DNA of 64,000 nt, taken from the NCBI GenBank assembly GCA_949752745.1, contig OX457033.1:17089407-17153406 (forward strand), given 5' to 3'. A program made the translations under genes and the position numbers. Below the pieces are notes generated by a model. The model was given only the letters and a program-made list of their open reading frames with translations. It was not told the origin of the DNA and did not search any database. Source of the DNA: Protula sp. h YS-2021. Its lineage: Eukaryota; Annelida; Polychaeta; Sabellida; Serpulidae. The number at the start of each line of letters is the position of its first letter. Within the stretch, counting starts at the first letter, position 1. Below, one piece after another: positions 14,161-26,900 of this stretch.

Positions 14161-15375
14161 AGACTGGATAGGGTCCATTTAATAGATCCCACAACTTAAC
14201 ATCAATGGAAAGTTTAATAGCATTAAACCTTTTTAAGAGTGTAAAACAAGAGAATTTGTTCTCAGCCTTAATTCATATTTTTAGGTTTCACTGACTTTAA
14301 TTACCGTGGCTCGTGAACAGTGCATGGTCCAGTCTAAAAATAATATACTGCATTCCACATTGCAAAATTCCCATGGCTTTTCAAACTCTTCGGAAACATG
14401 TCTGTGCATTGAACTTGTCTGCCTGAGTAGCAATCCTCCTTTTTTATAATATTGAGCTCAAGGACAATTAAAATGGTTAACTAGTATATGGGTGTAAGCA
14501 TTTTAATTTGGTTGTCAGACTCTGTACATCAAGGACACATCTTAAAACTGCTGTAACGAAATATAACTGGGTTATCATAATATCATAAAATTATAAACAT
14601 GTTCAAGTAACTATAAACATACTTAATAGCATTTTAATTCTTGAATATCACAAGACACAATAAAAATCTTTTAAATACAGCTTAATGTTGGAAAACATGA
14701 CCGGAGATAAAACATGGCCGGTTAAAGACTGGCAGGTTGAAATAAGCCGATAATTCAAGAGCGCAAAATCTTAAATATAAAAAATATACCAAGGTAGATA
14801 AAAGTGGTGTCCCTGGGCACAAAGGTTTCAGTAGCGTGCGTTTGAGTTAAATTAATTTGAATTAAAAAAGAACTTTAATACCTCCAGTATTGCAGCCATT
14901 TTGCTCAGGGAAGCATTTATTGTGATAAACTTGGATGAGACTCCACATTAAGCACATTTATTTCATTTATTTACAATGCAAAAGTCGTTACGTTGTATAA
15001 CCCACCGATTCCTGACTACAGGCTAGAACCTTCTGGCCTAGCACTTGTTTCCGAGACCACAACAGAATGCATTGTCATGACGCGTTTGTATGTAATATGA
15101 ATGTGCGATAGAAAAATCAATGCTTGTTAAGTTTACGCATCAGCCCAGCATTGGTCTTAAAATAAGAATAGTGACAATGACCTTTATGCTGTGCTTTATC
15201 TGTTTATGTATCTCTAAAGCGTATGAAATTTAAGTGCTTTGCCACTTTGAGGAAAAGGAGTTTAAGTATGAATGTATGAGAGGTTCATTCGCTTAAATAA
15301 CAGCCTACATTAGTGCTTGAAACGTTTATCAATTAATTACTAGGCAGTAGCACACAATAACAAACATTGGATAAG
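14161..15375. other. AS3MT: Region upstream of the AS3MT start exon
   Basis: Non-coding sequence preceding the initiator exon. No clear TATA box or CpG-dense promoter was recognised; any 5' UTR exon is not evident. Confidence 0.35.
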
Positions 15376-15397
15376 ATGTCTTGTGAAGAACAACAAA
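15376..15397 (+). CDS. AS3MT: AS3MT exon 1 (initiator)
   Basis: ATG followed by codons for MSCEEQQ and one spare base, then a strong donor GTAAGTAG. The spare A joins the first two bases of exon 2 to make Asn and run on into RELGEKDVEDYY. The exon is only 22 coding bases; it is chosen because both donor strength and phase fit. Confidence 0.75.
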
Positions 15398-18300
15398 GTA
15401 AGTAGAAATCTTAGCTGTTATAAATTTTTTTCACGAGTGGATACATTAACTTAAGAAAAAGTAATAGTTCTAAGAGCCAGTCTACAAAGAAAAATTCATT
15501 TTTCAAACTGTTCCTTTAGTTTGTCATTTGTACTAAGACAAAATGTAAATACGCCATGAAGAAATCTAAACAGTACTTATTTAAACAGGACTGCAAGTTC
15601 TGTTTAGAACTTTTTATCAAACCTTTTATATTTCTGATGTAAAGCTCAATACCTGAGAAAGAATCACGGGCAACCCATTTTCCACTTTAAAAAAATAATA
15701 GAGTTCTATTTGTTTTTGCAATAATGCTTGAAATAATCCTTGTGCATCTGCCATCCCTACTTGAGCCCCCAATCTCCCGCTCCATACGAGGCCATATATC
15801 TACAAAATTGTACTGCGATCTAATCAAAACTATATGTGAAATAACATTTATTTAAAGCTTCCAAACGGATAGGCTGAAGACAGACACCACATCATGTGTA
15901 TGTTATATGTAGTCAAAGACTATCTGATCTAAGACAACACAATGAGTCGCAAACACAATCACCTTAATTTTCAGTCATATTGATTAAAGGCACAACATAA
16001 TTTTGATTAAATTTTGAAATAAACATATTAATTTCACACTCGATTTCAAGATGAGTATTAGAGGTGGGTTAATACACTTAGAACAATCACGGCGTGAGGC
16101 TGAGAGTACGGAAAGGTAGAGGAGTGCTGTTTTATTAAGCTAGTAGCAAGCACATGTTCCTTTTCTGGAAAGGTTTCAAACTCTCAATATCTTTTTTTAA
16201 ACTAGAGTGTCTTTAAAGCAAAAAATTTAAAAGCCGGCATGAAAATTTAACAAACCACTCAAAGGCAAAACATTAAAACATTATTTTTTTTTCATTTTAC
16301 TTTTGACCAAGCGGTTAATATCGTGCTTGTGCGAAAAGTTCGCGTTTACTTTGTTTATGAGCTTAAATTTGCCTGAACGTTACAAATACTTAATATATAT
16401 ATATATAAAATGATATAAATATTAAAAGCAGCTGGAAATTTTAAAACTTCATTTTTAAAGAGGACACTATTAGAAAAAGTTTTTATTTTTAGCAAGCCTC
16501 ATCAAATTTGAAACGATAATGTTGTATAAACAAAGTTGGCTTTTGATACAAAAATTTAACTATATTGTCATGTATTGTGGTTTCCTTCATTATTTGTCCC
16601 ATTGATAGCATGATTTTATTTTATTTTATTTTTGTGTGAGGATAGCTGCTCAAATGTTTAACACAACATTTCTGTATCTTATCCTCCTGTGAAACAGTCA
16701 TTCATTCTCACTTTATAGAGTTGAAGGACAAGTAGAATAATATTTCATACCAAACAGGCGTAGACGTTTAATTCGGTTATCAGACCATGTACATCAAGGA
16801 CTTATGTCAGACTGCATTCACAGTGTGCGAAATATATCTTGTTTAATTTATTTTTCATCGCAGAAATTGTCCACAAACTTGAAAAGAAATCTAATTGTTT
16901 GATCATACCCACCTCTTGATATTACAGTTATTTCAAGTGCAATATCGTTTTTGATGAACTACTATTAATAAATAATTTAGACTTTTACTTATTTGAATTT
17001 TAGTAAAAATATCTAGCAATAACTTCATTGAAATTCCAAATATCAAATTTTACACTATCAGTACGTTTTATTACAGATTTATATGGAATGTTTTCTTTTT
17101 TCTAATTGTTCTCAAAGTTATGTCTCTAACAATAGCTTGATATATGCGTGGGATTCAAAGAAGTTACGTTTGAATTCAATCAAAATTTTTTTGATTGTTA
17201 AAATCTCGAAACCTGGTTAGGTTATGGGCAAATTTCTACTTTACAGGTATGAAATTATTGTGTTGTTGATAGAAAACCAGATCGGTCTGAATATGGCGTG
17301 ATAAGCAGCCCTATTCTTTTTATTTTTATTAAGTTTAGAATGAATGTCAAGTTGTCAATCGTTTAACAACTAAATTTCATTACTAATACTGCAGGAATGA
17401 TTACAGCGTTCTTAGGAACTTAATACATAAACCGGTTTATTTTGTTTGTGTTTTTAGCAGAGACAACTTAGTTTTTATTCAAGTACTTTGAGACGCGATA
17501 TTTCAAAATGTTACATAAATAACATCAGCCGAATTAATAGTCAAGGAAGCAATTTCTATTGAACTGTGTTTCAAAACTTTTAAAATTCAGACCGAGGTCA
17601 TTGTACCTTTATTCATTTACTTATCCAAAAATTGTATATTTTTACACAATGTTAAACGTCGTCATCCAGCGTTAGTCTTTTGCAGTCAATTAACCCACGC
17701 AAAGCAAAACCGTTTTCTTTTGCATGCAAGCTTTTTGCAGTGCATTAATCCTTACTAAATGTCACAAACGTGTCCATGCATATGTTTCAAATGTAATGTA
17801 CTAATTCAGGGAGAAATCATTATAATATGTACGTATGGGCTGAATGAAAATATCCTCTTGAAATAATCTGATTTCGGAACTATACCCCCGACCCTTTAAA
17901 AATACTTCGACGTCGAAGAAATATCAGCAAAATTCTATTCATGTAAATTGTAGTCAAAAGTTTTGAAAAATGTTATCGAATGTAAGAACTGTGAATCCCT
18001 GTAACGACCCCAGTTACCATTGGAAATTACACGGAAAATAGCACCAATATGCAAATTTATCGACGCTAGTCGACATTCAAAAATTCTTAAGGCCTATTAA
18101 AATCATTGCACCGTACGAACTAAATTGACCGAATACTGGTCCAGAAAATAATTAAGAGTATGTAGGTTTTTGGCACGAAATATTCTGTTTTGCACAGTGG
18201 ACACTTTTATTTCGACAACCTGTCGAAAATGGTTTAAGTACTGCATAAGATATGCCGTTCATCCGTCTGAATAAAATAATAGGCACTTTCCTGCAATTTT

Positions 18301-21300
18301 GGAGTATGACAGAAAATTTTTAAAATCAGATTTTTCGTGGCCTGTGTTACTTCGTGTAGTTTCTCAAGGGATCATAGCGATTGTGATTACGGACCCATGA
18401 TAAAGTGACAGAGGTTTACTGTTGATGCTTGTGTAGTCGGTGTCCGTTTTAAACCACTGGCTCCTTCCAGGGATTAAATAAATTTGAGAAAGTAAATATA
18501 CGCTTACACGACGAGCGTTTTGCCATCGCCACATTTATGAAGAGCAGTGTATTTGCTGTGACGCAGCTAATTTATACACATGAGATAATTTATCACCAGC
18601 ACATCTAGAACATCTCTCCTGTATGTACTTGACCTCTCTTTAAATAATACTTTCAGTACATGAACCAAAAAAGGCAGACCAATACTCCGGAATTTAGACA
18701 TATTGCATTGAAACAAAACATTTAGTCAAAATGGACAATAATTTGCACAAAGATGGTAGTAAGTCTTCATCAATAAATTCATACATATTTAAATTATAGA
18801 TGCTTGTACAATAGACTATGGAAGTGAATATACAAATCACGCATTTTATTGCCAGGATGACGTCACAATGACGTATACGGGCTGTTGATTTATTGTGTAT
18901 GGTACCTCTTTACACAATCTTAAAATAATGGCAAAGAGTCGTGGAGATTTGTACCGGATTTATTTAAATGGCTCTTTTAAAAAATTATTACTAATTGTTG
19001 ATCAGTGTCCAAAATAATACACTCACGGTGAGATTAAGGATACAGTTAAACGATATTAATTGATTTTGAAAGACTTGTCACAACTTTTAACTTTAAAAGT
19101 GGGGTTTAGGCACAAGCAGCATTTGTTGGAAGCGCTTGAGTTGGTTTCATATACCAGCTTTTTTTAGTTATCACGAAGTTAATATTATATTTACACACCG
19201 ATCCTATGGTAGCATTGACACGTTTATTTTGCTTATGTTAGTAGCGGATAGAGGTTTCGGTCGAAGGGTGGGGATTCAATTCACTCGAAGTAACGAGTTT
19301 ACCAGTCAATTATTTTTTAGAAAACACATTTAGAGGGAAGGGAGTTGTAACCCTTGCTCTCCACCCATGGATCCGAAATTGTAATGTAGCAGTAAAATAC
19401 ATGTGATTAAATAACTTGGTTTCTACATTTTTCTGCTTGAACTGTGCTGTTAAGTACTTATTAATTTAAAAATTTTAGAAATTTTTAGAACTTGACATTT
19501 TTTATAAACAGATCGGGAACTGGGAGAGAAAGATGTGGAGGACTATTATGCTCAGAGATTGAATTTCTCGTCGCAAGCATGTACTGCAAAGCAAAAATCA
19601 CGGTTTTGCGGCGAAATTGGCAAAATAATGGATATGTTGCATCCAGACGTTGTAAGCAGGTTTGTACCAGCAAATTTTATATACTGCAGGAAGAAAATAA
19701 GGTAAAAATGTTGTCATTTCAAAACTTTCCCCTTATTATAACTTTGTGGTGAAAAAAAGATAAAGATATATGAAGCATCTTGTTATTTTATAACAGTGGG
19801 CCTCTGCACAATGCACTTTGGTGTAAACACTGGCAGCAACATGTCTTGGTAGTATATTCATGTGTCCTTAAGAAAAAGAAAGTGGACCCATGGAACAGGG
19901 TTGTTGCCCTTTTCTAACACGATAAGCCTCAAATGAATTGGAAAGAAAAAAGTATTTATGCGTTTTCATTTTTCAAATAAAATGCATAAAAGTAGCAATC
20001 CATCTTGGTAATTAACTGCTCTACCTTGCAAATTAAGATTACTTGTGGACGGTTTCAGTGGTTGTCTTAATTCATAAGTCCAACTGCTTTTGTTATAAGT
20101 TTGTATTTATATTGATGTTTTGTGCACGACTGTGTACAGAAAATAGCTTTCTATAAAGCACATAAGCACAAACAAAATCAACACCGGTCATCAAACTTTT
20201 CTACACACATCTTTGCTTAGTCACAGTGGGATATTATCAGAGGGAGAGTACAAGTATGCAAAAAAATGCAGTGCTGCAAATGATCAGAAAATAATTGCAA
20301 ACAAATACAATAATTTATAATTATCAGATACTATGGATGTGGATTGGTCGTCCCAGATCTGTTAAAAGGACTCCATGTTGTTGATCTTGGCTGTGGCACT
20401 GGAGTGGACTGCTTTCTTTTGTCTAAGCTTGTCGGTGCTAACGGCAGTGTTGTCGGCATAGATATGACACAAGAACAGGTTCTTATTTATTTAACTGCTT
20501 ATATGGGAATTATTGCAAAAATGGCACCAACTGTAGCAGGTAAAATTAGTTTATTACAGAGAGAATATATTCAATTTTATAAAATAAACTTTTAATCGCT
20601 ATAGCTTCTCGAATAAAACATATATAAAATATTGTTCCAAAATTTTTAAGTTGCAATAAAATTAGAATAAAACTTAAGCAAACGATTGTACTTATTAAAA
20701 ACTAATTTAAAAATAAAAACAGGATTTTCATCTTAAAATGGGATATTTCCTTTACAGCTTTCAATGGCAGAAAAGTATAACGTTTATCACAGTGAAAAAT
20801 TTGGTTACAATCAACCAAACATAAGGTTTACGAAATGTTTCATTGAGGACCTCAAACCTGCTGGAATAGAGGACTCAACGAAAGATTTAGTTGTGTAAGT
20901 ACTAAACAGTTTATAAATGTGGTTATATCGTGGTCGAGTACAACACATCAAACATATAAATGTGCCACAAATTGAGAATTGTATGTTTGGAAAAAGGATG
21001 CATTCAATTTCCTAGTAAATACGCTTAAAATAGAAATCTTTAAAATGTCTTTGCATGATTTTATGAAATATGGGACATACTATGGATTTTTGTTTTGAAC
21101 CCTAGCAAAGCGCTTGTTAAAGAAATGCAGTTTTGCTTTATATCTTAAAGATTATAGAACTGAAACATTCCACATTTTTATTTTACATACGATCAACAAT
21201 TTCTTGCTGGTTAAGAAAGCAATCAATTTCAGCTATGCGACATCGATAATGACTGTTTTGGGAAACAGATGCTTAAAGTCTGCGAATACACGTTATGAAA

Positions 21301-23845
21301 ATTCTGTTTGATGGCATCGTGGCCGTATTAAATAAAGAAACCATTTTTTTACTTATCACGCCATTATCTGCGTTGGATCAAGTAATGAGCGTTTTAAATC
21401 TAAATATCTTCACACCAATGGAACAAGTGAATTCCTGGAAAAAGTTATTATGTGAAATTTACAACATTTCCATTTTTAGGGGTATCATGGGCACGAGTCT
21501 TTTTACAGTTTCAAGTTGAATTCACTTATAAGTTCCTTAGATAAAAGTTAACAGGGGCCGTATTTATAAAACCCTACAAGCGCTACAAGTAACACCGGCT
21601 AATATCAATAGCACTGGTATCAATGTAAAGCTAATAGTGCTGCATAAATAACCCCAAGTTTTCTTGATATTTCTACAAGGCCAAAGAAAGAACATGCATT
21701 TTGTCTGTAACAGTACCCAAATCATCATACGCGTGGAGAAAAATCAGTTAATCAACAGTGGGGCGAATTGTTTTATTCTAGCTTTCTCTGCCATTTTTCA
21801 GTTAATTTATGTTGTGAATTCAACGCTTTGCAGCTGCAGTTTACTTCCATTTTTAATATTATACAACGAGACCATCAAGTTGTGTATTTATTAGTTCTTC
21901 GGGTATTTCTTTAACCATTGGAAAAAGGGTTAAATCACTTTTATTTTTCAGTGTGGTTGGAAATGATAGCCGAATTGACATCGATGATGATAGAGATTAT
22001 TCAGGGACAGTCTCGTTTGATATTGTCTAAATGAACATTTTTAAATACAGTTTCTTCTTATAAACATTTACTTCTATGTTTTACACTTGCAGGTCCAACT
22101 GCGTTATAAGCCTGTCGTTTTCGAAGGAAGCCGTTTTCCGTGACGCAGCAAGAGTGCTGAAGGTACGCCATTCACAATTTTGCTTGCATTATATGGGCCT
22201 TATGGTAAACATAACATGCACACATAATTTTGCCTCGTCACACTTTGTCAGTAGTTTGTCAAGAACTTGTCAGTTGATTGTCAGTCTGACAAGTTTGACC
22301 TCGTCAGGGTCTTGACGAGTTTCTGACCAATGCCTCGTCACACATTGACAAACACTTGTCGCTATCTTGTCAGAAACTTGTCACAAATTTGTCAAGTACT
22401 GCGTCACCATGACCTCACATCCTTTTCAAAACAAGTGAAAACACGCGGACATCCTTTTTGAGATTTCTTAGGTTTTAATGAATATTACTAGAAGTTTCAA
22501 ATTATCACGTCTTAAAAACATGTTTATTGGATAAACCATGATGTAAGTGCACACAACATATTTTCTGCATGTTTTGAAATAAGTTGTGATGTTTGTAAAA
22601 TGCATGTGAAATTTGTGAAAATTGTATTATCGCCCAATGTTGCAATGAATAATGTATATTGTGTACTTACTGGCATGTAATCAAACAGGGTGAATGGATT
22701 CGATTATTTTAGTGTTTAATATAACAAAACCTGATGGTATAACTATCAAAATAACAACTGATGGTATAAATATCAAAATCTGCAGCTTATGCGTTCGAAA
22801 GTAAACCGCCATGTGCAATATATTATATATTACAATACTGCAAAACTTGTCAGCAACTTGTCATAAAATTGTCGGAAACTTGTCATAAGTTCGTCAACTT
22901 GACCAATTTGATGTGAAATGACTGCCCTGGGAATTTCATGCCTTACAATGCTTCCGCCTCTAAAGCTTAATCTTTTAGAAAGAAACCCCATTCAGTCGTC
23001 ATTTCAGAAATCAGTAAATAAATAATATCAGTTAATAAATAACAAAATATAAGAATTTTATTGATATAATAAATCATCAAAAATCAGCTGTCGAAATGAG
23101 TAAAAAAAATCCTCTTTGTCACAATATCATGATAATATTTGTGACTTCATCAAAATTATCAAATGGCACATTCAAATTTTGTTAAATGTCTTGAAAATAT
23201 GCCTTTTGATTATTTTTAATTTTTTCGGGGCATTTTCAAAATGTTCCTCCCATAATTTTGTTTTGCCTTCCATTTTAGTCCGAATGATTCTCAGGTGAAT
23301 CTTTGTTTAAAGAAATACTTGTTGAGTACTTGGATAATTGTCGCAAAAAGTTGGCTCAATGGATCCTCAGTAAGAAGGATGCCTTTCTGTGCCTATTCTG
23401 TTTTTTCTGCTGATGTAAGTACACTTTGGGTACGATCCCATACAGTGAAAGGGCTAAGGGGGTTAGTGTTGAGATCCGTGCCGACATTAGATGGAAGTGG
23501 TTGGGGGGTGACGGTAATCAAAAACAATGAAATAGGGAATTGGCGATGTGGCGACCACCTTTCAGATGTTTCGGATAAAAATACCAGGGCATAACTCATT
23601 ACGAGCGACAACCTTCAAGATCCGGATAGAAAGACGTACAGAAAAACCTGTTTTTAGCCACCCCCTTCCGGAATCAGATGAAAAGACAAACAGTAAGACC
23701 TGCTTTTCGCGACCAGGATGAAAAAGACTTACAGTAAAACCTTTACAGTGACCACCTTCCAGATCCGGATAAAAAAGACGTAGAGTATAAGCTCAGTTTA
23801 TAGTCGCACATTCCACATGGCTAAAAATGTTCCCATACACATATC

Positions 23846-23911
<66 letters not shown>

Positions 23912-26900
23912 TTCCTATTTATATAAGATAATAGTCTTAATTTTGAAATAGTACAAAATTGTAAAACTTTGAAAACAGGAGAGGCAGGCGGTGGAAAAGG
24001 ATGGCAGGGGAGGGGGTGGGGATGGGCTAACATTTTTGTTGTTGACAAAAACAAAAAACAATGACTGCCTAATAAAAGAGTTTGACATGTTCGGGGTATT
24101 CTGATGTTGGTGTGCACTGGCCACTGTAGTATAATTAGATATTAATATTTTGGGCTGGTAACAAGGTCCCTGAAAATTCTAATTATACTTGATTAACTTG
24201 AACTTGGCTGGCCATAATGTCCTTAGACAAAGGTGTTTATTTAAATGTTTTCAAATCGTAATTATTTTGTCTAATTTTCTTTATTCGGATAGTTCGTCAA
24301 TCACTTGTCAAAGATATTTTGATGAATTTGTGACAAGATATTGACAAACTGCAAATTAGGATTTGACAAATACATGACAAGAAAATGACAAGCCAGTGAC
24401 AAAGACAAATTATTGACAAATTTACATTGTTGAGTTAGGCATCGTCGGGTTGACGAGTTTAGAATCGTCAATCAATTTGACGAAGTTTTGACGAATTTTT
24501 GACAAATTGACAAGTTCGAAATGACGAGTATCTGACGAGTTATTGACGAATTATTAGTATGACGAATTAATGACAAGCTGTAAATTGACGAATTAATGAC
24601 AAATTTATGACAAAGTGTTGACAAATTTTTGATTGGAATTCGTTGAATTGGGCATCGTCAAATGGACAAGGCAAATTAGTCAGTCTCTTGTCAGTTCGAC
24701 AACTTTTCGACAAATTCTTGACAAAGGCATATTATGTGTGTGCAAATATAAATTAGGTTCGCAGAACAGCCCCGCTCGTTTTTTACATTTTAAACAACAC
24801 ATGACAAACTTACTTTCTTTCATGAAGTACAGTACAAAACAGTCCTGTATCTTAAGCATCTTTAATGTTAGCTATGGTGTAAACTAATGCAAAGTTTAAC
24901 CTAAAGTTGTTGCTTTTTTAAATTAAAGTAAGGTGGTAATAATAATAATAATAATAATTACGTTGCTGCTTCTGCTGGTGATGATGATGATGATGATGAT
25001 AATAGTAATTGAATAATAATAACTTATAATAATAATAGTTTTACTCTTCAAGAAATATATACTGGTTTCTGTTTGATCTTCAGCCTGGTGGTGAACTCTT
25101 CTTTAGTGATATGTATTGTAACAAGCAAGTGCCAGAGAACCTCAAGAAGGACCAAGTACTATGGGGTAATATTTTAGCTCAACATTTTAAGCAAATTTAG
25201 GCATTTGAACAAATAAGGCCTTATATGAGCATTTTCCTGCTGTTGAGCTTAATCTGTTAAACAAATTTAAGCCTGTAAATAGATATGGCCTTATGTGAAC
25301 ATTTCCTAACTAGAACTACCATTAGAAGTAAATAGAGCAACTCATTACGTGTTATTTTTCTGTATGGCGTTTATAAGGTTGTATCTAGAAATGCATTAAA
25401 CCGACTTTTTCTCAATAGAATTTAGTAATTTAAAATTTTAAACGGAAGTCACAAATACATAGATTATGCATTCTGTGTTTGCATTGCAGGCGAGGGTTTT
25501 GGTGGCGCTTTACACTGGGAGGAGCTTTGCAGAATTGCAGACGCCGTTGGATTCTGCGTACCAGTCATGCATGACAACGAGGACCTGAAGTATCAAAACG
25601 AAGAGATCCGAAAGCAAATACCAAGTAAGATAGCTCACATCACATTATGAACAATATTTTGATTGCTTACATGACTTCAATAAATGCTGTAATATGACTG
25701 GTTGATTTTCAAGTCAACAATTTTTCAATTTTGACTGGAACCTTAAAGTCGATACAAATTCAATTGTTTTAATCAAAGCGATGATTAAGATCTACAACAA
25801 AGCAGATATTGACTATCTCAAGTGAACTAAAAGAAACTGACCAGTTACAAAATGTTGACCTAAAGGTAGAAAATATCTTACACCTGTATCTTGGAGTGCT
25901 GCATGGTTTATTTCTTTCGCAGGCGACTTGCGATACAAAGCCGTGACTTACAGATTGTTCAAGAGAGGGCCGCAAAAAGAAGATGCGTCTGTATTAGTTA
26001 AAATGACATACCTTGGCGGGATCGATGGCACTTGCTCGGATTTTCGTTTAACTGCCAAAATTCAGCTGAAGGTAGGCGTAATATTTTACAAAGCAAACGT
26101 GAAATAGTTTTCTCTGCTTTGTAAATTTGTTTGCAGAGTTCAAATTGTCACTTTTCCGTATATGGCAGGGTTTATATAAAGATGAAATCAGATTTCTTGG
26201 CAAACGACAATTTTAATTGCAAAAGGCTAGTACAATTAAGAGTTACATTTTTCTTGCCATTCACATTAAAGCAGAAAGGGGATTTAGAATAAAAATAGCA
26301 CGTGATATGTAAACACATCCATGGGAATGGAGAAAAATTATACGCTAAACCCATTTTACACGAACAGGACTCAGAATTTCATGCTATATTTATACGTTGT
26401 CAACTTTCTGATTCGTAATAAGAATTAAACCGTTTTCGCTAAAGACAAGCGAAAATTACAATTGGGATCACAAAAATACGAGTCTGAATCCTTTAAAATC
26501 CAGAATGCTTTAAAAATTGTTGTTACAAGTCAAGCCAAGTTACCAGTTGCATCACACTCTACACAGTACAGCTTTTTACACTTTATATCCCAGTAAACAT
26601 TCTAACTCCGAGCTCCATTTGAGGTTACGTCAGTGCCCAAGCCATATCACACCATTTAGCTGTTTTGCATTGGTGGTTATATGAGTGGTAGTAATTGGTA
26701 CGGACGCCATTTTTGCTATGCCTGGATTTTTTGCCATGTAGACTTTCATAATCATCGAAAACCCGACGTTGATGAAGCGTTAAAATGTTTGCTGGCTGAA
26801 TAAATTATAATAAAGTTATAAATATCAATATGACAAATGAACGGCTCATTCTTCGCATGCTGCTTGACTTTTTAGTGAGTTAAGGAAAGTAAAATGACAT

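Larger units (their letters stand above)
22207..24750. mobile_element. Foldback-like element with TGTC/GACA-rich inverted arms
   Basis: The left arm (22,217-22,410) begins TGCACACATAATTTTGCC and contains many CTTGTCA / GTCAAG direct repeats. The right arm (24,290-24,745) is its inverted counterpart with many TTGACAA repeats and ends GGCATATTATGTGTGTGCA. The reverse complement of the right end matches the left end with small gaps. A smaller TGTC cluster lies inside at 22,843-22,905. No transposase was recognised in the interior, so it is probably non-autonomous. Long arms made of internal subrepeats are the hallmark of foldback elements. A clean target-site duplication was not seen. Confidence 0.65.

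Noticed and set aside
19652..19657. GTAAGC as the AS3MT exon 2 donor
   Set aside because: Although closer to consensus, it leaves phase 0, which does not join exon 3; the donor eight bases later restores RYYGCGL.
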